This document shows, in pieces, positions 61,143-64,000 of a stretch of 64,000 bases of DNA. The stretch is from an uncultured Collinsella sp. (GTDB taxonomy: Bacteria; Actinomycetota; Coriobacteriia; Coriobacteriales; Coriobacteriaceae). The position numbers and the translations under genes were made by a program. Every line of letters begins with the position of its first letter. The first letter of the stretch is position 1. The notes beneath the pieces were generated by a model. The model did no database searches. It was given only the letters and a program-made list of their open reading frames with translations, and was not told where the DNA came from. Location: contig UQWK01000001.1 of assembly GCA_900544725.1 (NCBI GenBank), positions 29,215 through 93,214 of the forward strand, given 5' to 3'.

Positions 61143-61769
61143 ATGAACCTCGTATTGCTCGGAGCTCCGGGTGCCGGTAAGGGCACCGTCGCACAGGAGC
61201 TCGTCGCCGAGTTTGGCGTCGCTCACATTTCCACGGGCGACCTGCTGCGTGCCGCCGTCAAGGGTGGCACCGAGCTTGGTATTCAGGCTAAGAAGTACAT
61301 GGACGCCGGCGAGCTCGTTCCCGACCAGCTCGTTATCGACCTTGTCAAGGAGCGCCTTGCCGCCGATGACGCCCAGCAGGGTTTCATTCTCGATGGCTTC
61401 CCGCGCAACACCGCCCAGGCTGTGACGCTCGATTCCGAGCTCTCCGCCATGGGTCGCGAGATCGACTGCGCCCTTCTGGTCGACGTGGCCCCCGAGGTCA
61501 TCATCGACCGTCTGTCTTCGCGTCGCACCTGCCGCGCCTGCGGTTACACCGGCACCGCTGCCGATGCTGTCTGCCCCAAGTGCGGTGGCGAGATGTATCA
61601 GCGCGATGACGACAAGCCCGAGACCATCAAGAACCGTCTCGACGTCTACGAGAAGTCCACGAGCCCCCTCGTCGACTACTATCGTGGCCAGGGTCTGCTC
61701 AAGTCGGTCAACGGTGACCAGGCTCGCGAGACCGTGTACGGGGATGTCAAAGAGGCTCTCGGTCTATGA
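61143..61769 (+). CDS. adk: Adenylate kinase, zinc-LID type
   Basis: The 208-residue enzyme converts ATP and AMP to two ADP. It begins MNLVLLGAPGAGKGT (P-loop) and has DGFPRN. Its LID has a Cys4 zinc site from C130 (CRAC and CPKC). The ATG at 61143 is six bases after GGAGGA; a TTG at 61137 is too close to that site. It overlaps map by four bases. Confidence 0.97.
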   Translation: MNLVLLGAPGAGKGTVAQELVAEFGVAHISTGDLLRAAVKGGTELGIQAKKYMDAGELVPDQLVIDLVKERLAADDAQQGFILDGFPRNTAQAVTLDSELSAMGREIDCALLVDVAPEVIIDRLSSRRTCRACGYTGTAADAVCPKCGGEMYQRDDDKPETIKNRLDVYEKSTSPLVDYYRGQGLLKSVNGDQARETVYGDVKEALGL

Positions 61770-62554
61770 TCAAGATTAAGTCTGCAACGCAAATCGAGCA
61801 GATGAAGAAGGCAGGAGCGCTATCTAAGATGGCGCTCCGCCACGTTGGAGCCATGGTTCGCCCTGGTGTTTCGACCTTTGAGCTTGATCAGCTTGCGGAG
61901 CAGATTATCCGCATGCATGGCGGCACCCCGGCCTTTAAGGGTTACGGCGGGTTCCCCGGTACCATTTGTGCATCGATCAACGATGCCGTGGTCCACGGTA
62001 TTCCCAATCCCGACATGATCCTGCGCGATGGCGATATCATCTCCATCGATACAGGAGCCGTTGTTGACGGTTGGGTCGGCGATAACGCTTGGACGTTTTT
62101 CGTCGGCACACCCACGCCCGAGGCCAAGGCCCTGTGCGAGGTTACGCGCGATTGCCTTAAGGCTGCAATCGAGCAGGCTGTTCCCGGTAACCATATTGGG
62201 GACATTGGTTATGCCGTCCAGTCTCTCGCCGAGTCTCACGGCTATGGCGTGCTTCGCGATTATGTGGGGCACGGTATTGGCCATGTGATGCACGAGGACC
62301 CTAACGTTCCGAATTACGGAAAGAAGGGGAGGGGCGTTCGTCTCCAGGCCGGTATGGTCATTGCCATCGAGCCGATGGTCACGATGGGATCCAATCATGT
62401 GAGCACGGGCTCCGATGGTTGGATCGTCACGACCAACGACCACCTGCCCGCCGCGCACTACGAGAACACCGTCGCCATCACCGATGACGGTCCGGTGATT
62501 CTCACCACCGACGCGCAAGGCGCTTGGTGCTCCTTGCAAGGAGGCGAGATGTAG
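61766..62554 (+). CDS. map: Methionine aminopeptidase, type I
   Basis: The 262-residue metalloprotease removes the first Met from new proteins. Metal ligands appear in SIDTGAVVDGWVGDNAW (two Asp), HGIGHVMHEDPNVPN (His), AIEPMVTMG (Glu) and ENTVAITDDG (Glu). It overlaps adk by four bases. Confidence 0.96.
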   Translation: MIKIKSATQIEQMKKAGALSKMALRHVGAMVRPGVSTFELDQLAEQIIRMHGGTPAFKGYGGFPGTICASINDAVVHGIPNPDMILRDGDIISIDTGAVVDGWVGDNAWTFFVGTPTPEAKALCEVTRDCLKAAIEQAVPGNHIGDIGYAVQSLAESHGYGVLRDYVGHGIGHVMHEDPNVPNYGKKGRGVRLQAGMVIAIEPMVTMGSNHVSTGSDGWIVTTNDHLPAAHYENTVAITDDGPVILTTDAQGAWCSLQGGEM

Positions 62555-62631
62555 AGGCCGCGTTCAAATTCGTCGGCATTTACATTTCAAAGTAACAAGT
62601 TTCACTTAGTTGTGGAGCCATTACGAAGATA

Positions 62632-62660
62632 TTACGATACGTGCACGCGTATTGTAGAAT
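62632..62660 (+). promoter_or_regulatory. Probable promoter of the infA-rpmJ-rpsM-rpsK segment
   Basis: TTACGA (62632-62637), 17 bases and TAGAAT (62655-62660) lie in the AT-rich gap between map and infA, 40 bases before the infA start. The spacing is ideal, but the -35 matches poorly. Confidence 0.5.
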
Positions 62661-62699
62661 ACTCAATCGCTGTCGTTTTCTAGAGAAAGATGATTGCTT

Positions 62700-62918
62700 G
62701 TGAAGAAGGAAGACGCAATTGAGCTCGAGGGTACGGTAAAGGAACCGCTGCCCAACGCCATGTTTAAGGTCGAGCTCGAGAACGGTCATTCGGTTCTGTG
62801 CAACATTTCTGGCAAGATCCGAATGAATTACATCCGCATTCTCCCCGGTGACAGGGTTGTCGTGGAGCTTTCCCCGTATGACCTGACCCGCGGTCGCATC
62901 ACCTATCGCTATAAATAG
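62700..62918 (+). CDS. infA: Translation initiation factor IF-1
   Basis: The 72-residue OB-fold protein begins [29 protein letters not shown] and ends [13 protein letters not shown]. It binds the 30S A site during initiation. The GTG at 62700 is preferred because GAGAAAGA is about nine bases upstream and the length is standard; a TTG at 62694 is too close to it. Confidence 0.96.
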   Translation: MKKEDAIELEGTVKEPLPNAMFKVELENGHSVLCNISGKIRMNYIRILPGDRVVVELSPYDLTRGRITYRYK

Positions 62919-62922
62919 CGAC

Positions 62923-62980
62923 ACACATACACGCTCTTTTCCGACTGCAGGCTTAGCTCAACCTACGGTCGGTTTGCGTG
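62923..62980 (+). promoter_or_regulatory. Hairpin leader between infA and rpmJ
   Basis: ACACGC and GCGTGT form an outer stem and CCGAC/GTCGG an inner one in the 147-base gap before rpmJ. No T run follows, so a leader or processing structure is more likely than a terminator. Confidence 0.45.
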
Positions 62981-63065
62981 TGAAGACCAGCCATAGTTTT
63001 AAACGCCTGCGGCTGGGCGAGTAGATAGTAGGGAAGTAGTTTGAGCGCTACCGAAAGGAAGAACG

Positions 63066-63179
63066 ATGAAGGTACGTCCTTCGGTCAAGAAGATGTGCGA
63101 TAAGTGCAAAATCATTAGGCGCCATGGCAAGGTCCTCGTCATTTGCGAGAACCCCCGTCATAAGCAGCGTCAGGGTTAA
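63066..63179 (+). CDS. rpmJ: 50S ribosomal protein L36 (bL36)
   Basis: The 37-residue protein [20 protein letters not shown]... has the zinc site CDKC, C and H typical of L36. The start at 63066 follows AAAGGAAG. It lies between infA and rpsM, its normal place. Confidence 0.96.
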   Translation: MKVRPSVKKMCDKCKIIRRHGKVLVICENPRHKQRQG

Positions 63180-63193
63180 GAGAGGAGACTACG

Positions 63194-63568
63194 TTGGCCC
63201 GTATTAATGGTGTCGACCTCCCGCGTGAGAAGCGCGTTGAGATCGGTCTGACCTACATTTACGGCATCGGCCGCACCACTGCGACGAAGATTTGCGTCGA
63301 GTGCAACGTTAACGTGGATACGCGCGTTAAGGACCTCACCGAGGATGAGGTTAACGCCATCCGCGATTATATCGATAAGAATCAGATCATGGTTGAGGGC
63401 GACCTCCGCCGTGAGCGCAACCAGAACGTCAAGCGCCTTATGGACATCGGCTGCAACCGCGGCCTTCGTCACCGCAAGGGCCTCCCGGTCCGCGGCCAGC
63501 GCACCCACACTAACGCTCGTACCCGCAAGGGCCCGAAGCGTCAGATCGGTGCTAAGAAGAAGAAATAA
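63194..63568 (+). CDS. rpsM: 30S ribosomal protein S13 (uS13), TTG start
   Basis: The 124-residue protein begins (M)[18 protein letters not shown] and ends with [19 protein letters not shown]13 contacts the P-site tRNA and the 50S subunit. The start is TTG at 63194 after GAGGAGACTACG. Confidence 0.97.
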   Translation: MARINGVDLPREKRVEIGLTYIYGIGRTTATKICVECNVNVDTRVKDLTEDEVNAIRDYIDKNQIMVEGDLRRERNQNVKRLMDIGCNRGLRHRKGLPVRGQRTHTNARTRKGPKRQIGAKKKK

Positions 63569-63582
63569 GGAGCGCTAGATAG

Positions 63583-63987
63583 ATGGCTACTGCTAAGAAG
63601 AACGTTCGCGCTGCCCGTCTGAAGCGCGCGGACCGTAAGAACATTTCCGTGGGCCAGGCTCACATTCGTTCTACGTTCAACAACACGATCGTTTCGATCA
63701 CCGATCCCCAGGGCAACGTCATTTCCTGGAAGTCGGCTGGCCAGGTGGGCTTCAAGGGCTCCCGTAAGTCCACGCCGTTCGCTGCCCAGATGGCTGCCGA
63801 GGCTGCTGCCAAGCAGGCCATGGAGCACGGTATGAAGAAGGTTTCCGTCTTCGTCAAGGGCCCCGGCTCCGGTCGTGAGACCGCCATCCGCTCCCTCCAG
63901 GCTGCTGGCCTCGAGGTCTCGAGCATCCAGGACAAGACCCCCATCCCGCACAACGGCTGCCGCCCCAAGAAGCGTCGCCGCGTGTAA
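63583..63987 (+). CDS. rpsK: 30S ribosomal protein S11 (uS11)
   Basis: The 134-residue protein has [36 protein letters not shown] and the C-terminal [19 protein letters not shown]11 lies on the platform near the E site. AAGGAG precedes the ATG. The 13 bases left in the window include GAAAGGA, probably the ribosome binding site of the next gene. Confidence 0.97.
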   Translation: MATAKKNVRAARLKRADRKNISVGQAHIRSTFNNTIVSITDPQGNVISWKSAGQVGFKGSRKSTPFAAQMAAEAAAKQAMEHGMKKVSVFVKGPGSGRETAIRSLQAAGLEVSSIQDKTPIPHNGCRPKKRRRV

Positions 63988-64000
63988 CTGAAAGGATCGT

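Overview
The window looks like a chromosomal segment of a gut Coriobacteriia species, most likely Collinsella. I infer this from the high-GC coding style with frequent GTG and TTG starts, a zinc-type S14, a fused AccD-AccA, FabK as the enoyl-ACP reductase, and a selenium-linked molybdenum hydroxylase gene set. The taxon call is recognition from the sequence, not a database result.

The framework is the str-S10-spc-alpha ribosomal protein cluster, cut into pieces. Bases 1-3191 hold the end of rpsL, then rpsG, fusA and rpsJ, with no tuf between fusA and rpsJ. Bases 3308-16665 hold birA facing a complete type II fatty acid operon (fabH, acpP, fabK, fabD, fabG, fabF, accB, fabZ, accC, fused accDA), then an orphan PTS EIIC, a cation diffusion facilitator and a phosphoglycerate-mutase-like gene. 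The S10 series resumes at 17125 (rplC, rplD, rplW, rplB, rpsS, rplV, rpsC, rplP, rpmC, rpsQ), followed by rplN and rplX and a strong terminator at 22941-22976.

Between rplX and rplE, normally adjacent, lie about 33 kb of metabolic genes (22980-56300). The first part has a Gfo/Idh/MocA oxidoreductase with a DeoR regulator, a U32 peptidase-family protein, an RluA pseudouridine synthase and ridA. The core runs from a YheO-like regulator and an NCS2 purine permease through ssnA, ygfK, a polyferredoxin and a one-chain selenium-type xanthine dehydrogenase. After a DUF4143 ATPase, an exonuclease and hypothetical genes, it continues with a second YheO-like regulator, dpaL (ygeX), ygeY, ygeW, carbamate kinase, mocA, hydantoinase, yqeC, yqeB and xdhC. 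This matches the gene family associated with anaerobic uric acid and purine breakdown in gut bacteria: import and molybdenum-selenium/iron-sulfur chemistry, ring opening, carbamoyl transfer with ATP recovery by carbamate kinase, and 2,3-diaminopropionate lysis to pyruvate and ammonia.

The spc and alpha series then resumes (rplE, rpsZ, rpsH, rplF, rplR, rpsE, rpmD, rplO, secY, adk, map, infA, rpmJ, rpsM, rpsK) to the window end. Each restarted ribosomal segment has its own promoter-like motif and a long or structured leader.

The intergenic DNA is rich in hairpin repeats: two copies of a conserved-core element whose arms pair within a copy but differ between copies; two hairpins with compensatory stem changes bracketing yqeC-yqeB-xdhC; several hairpins with a GGGACAG-type loop; and two short tandem arrays of 23 bp and 33 bp near the DUF4143 gene. 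No tRNA, rRNA, CRISPR array, transposase or phage gene was seen.
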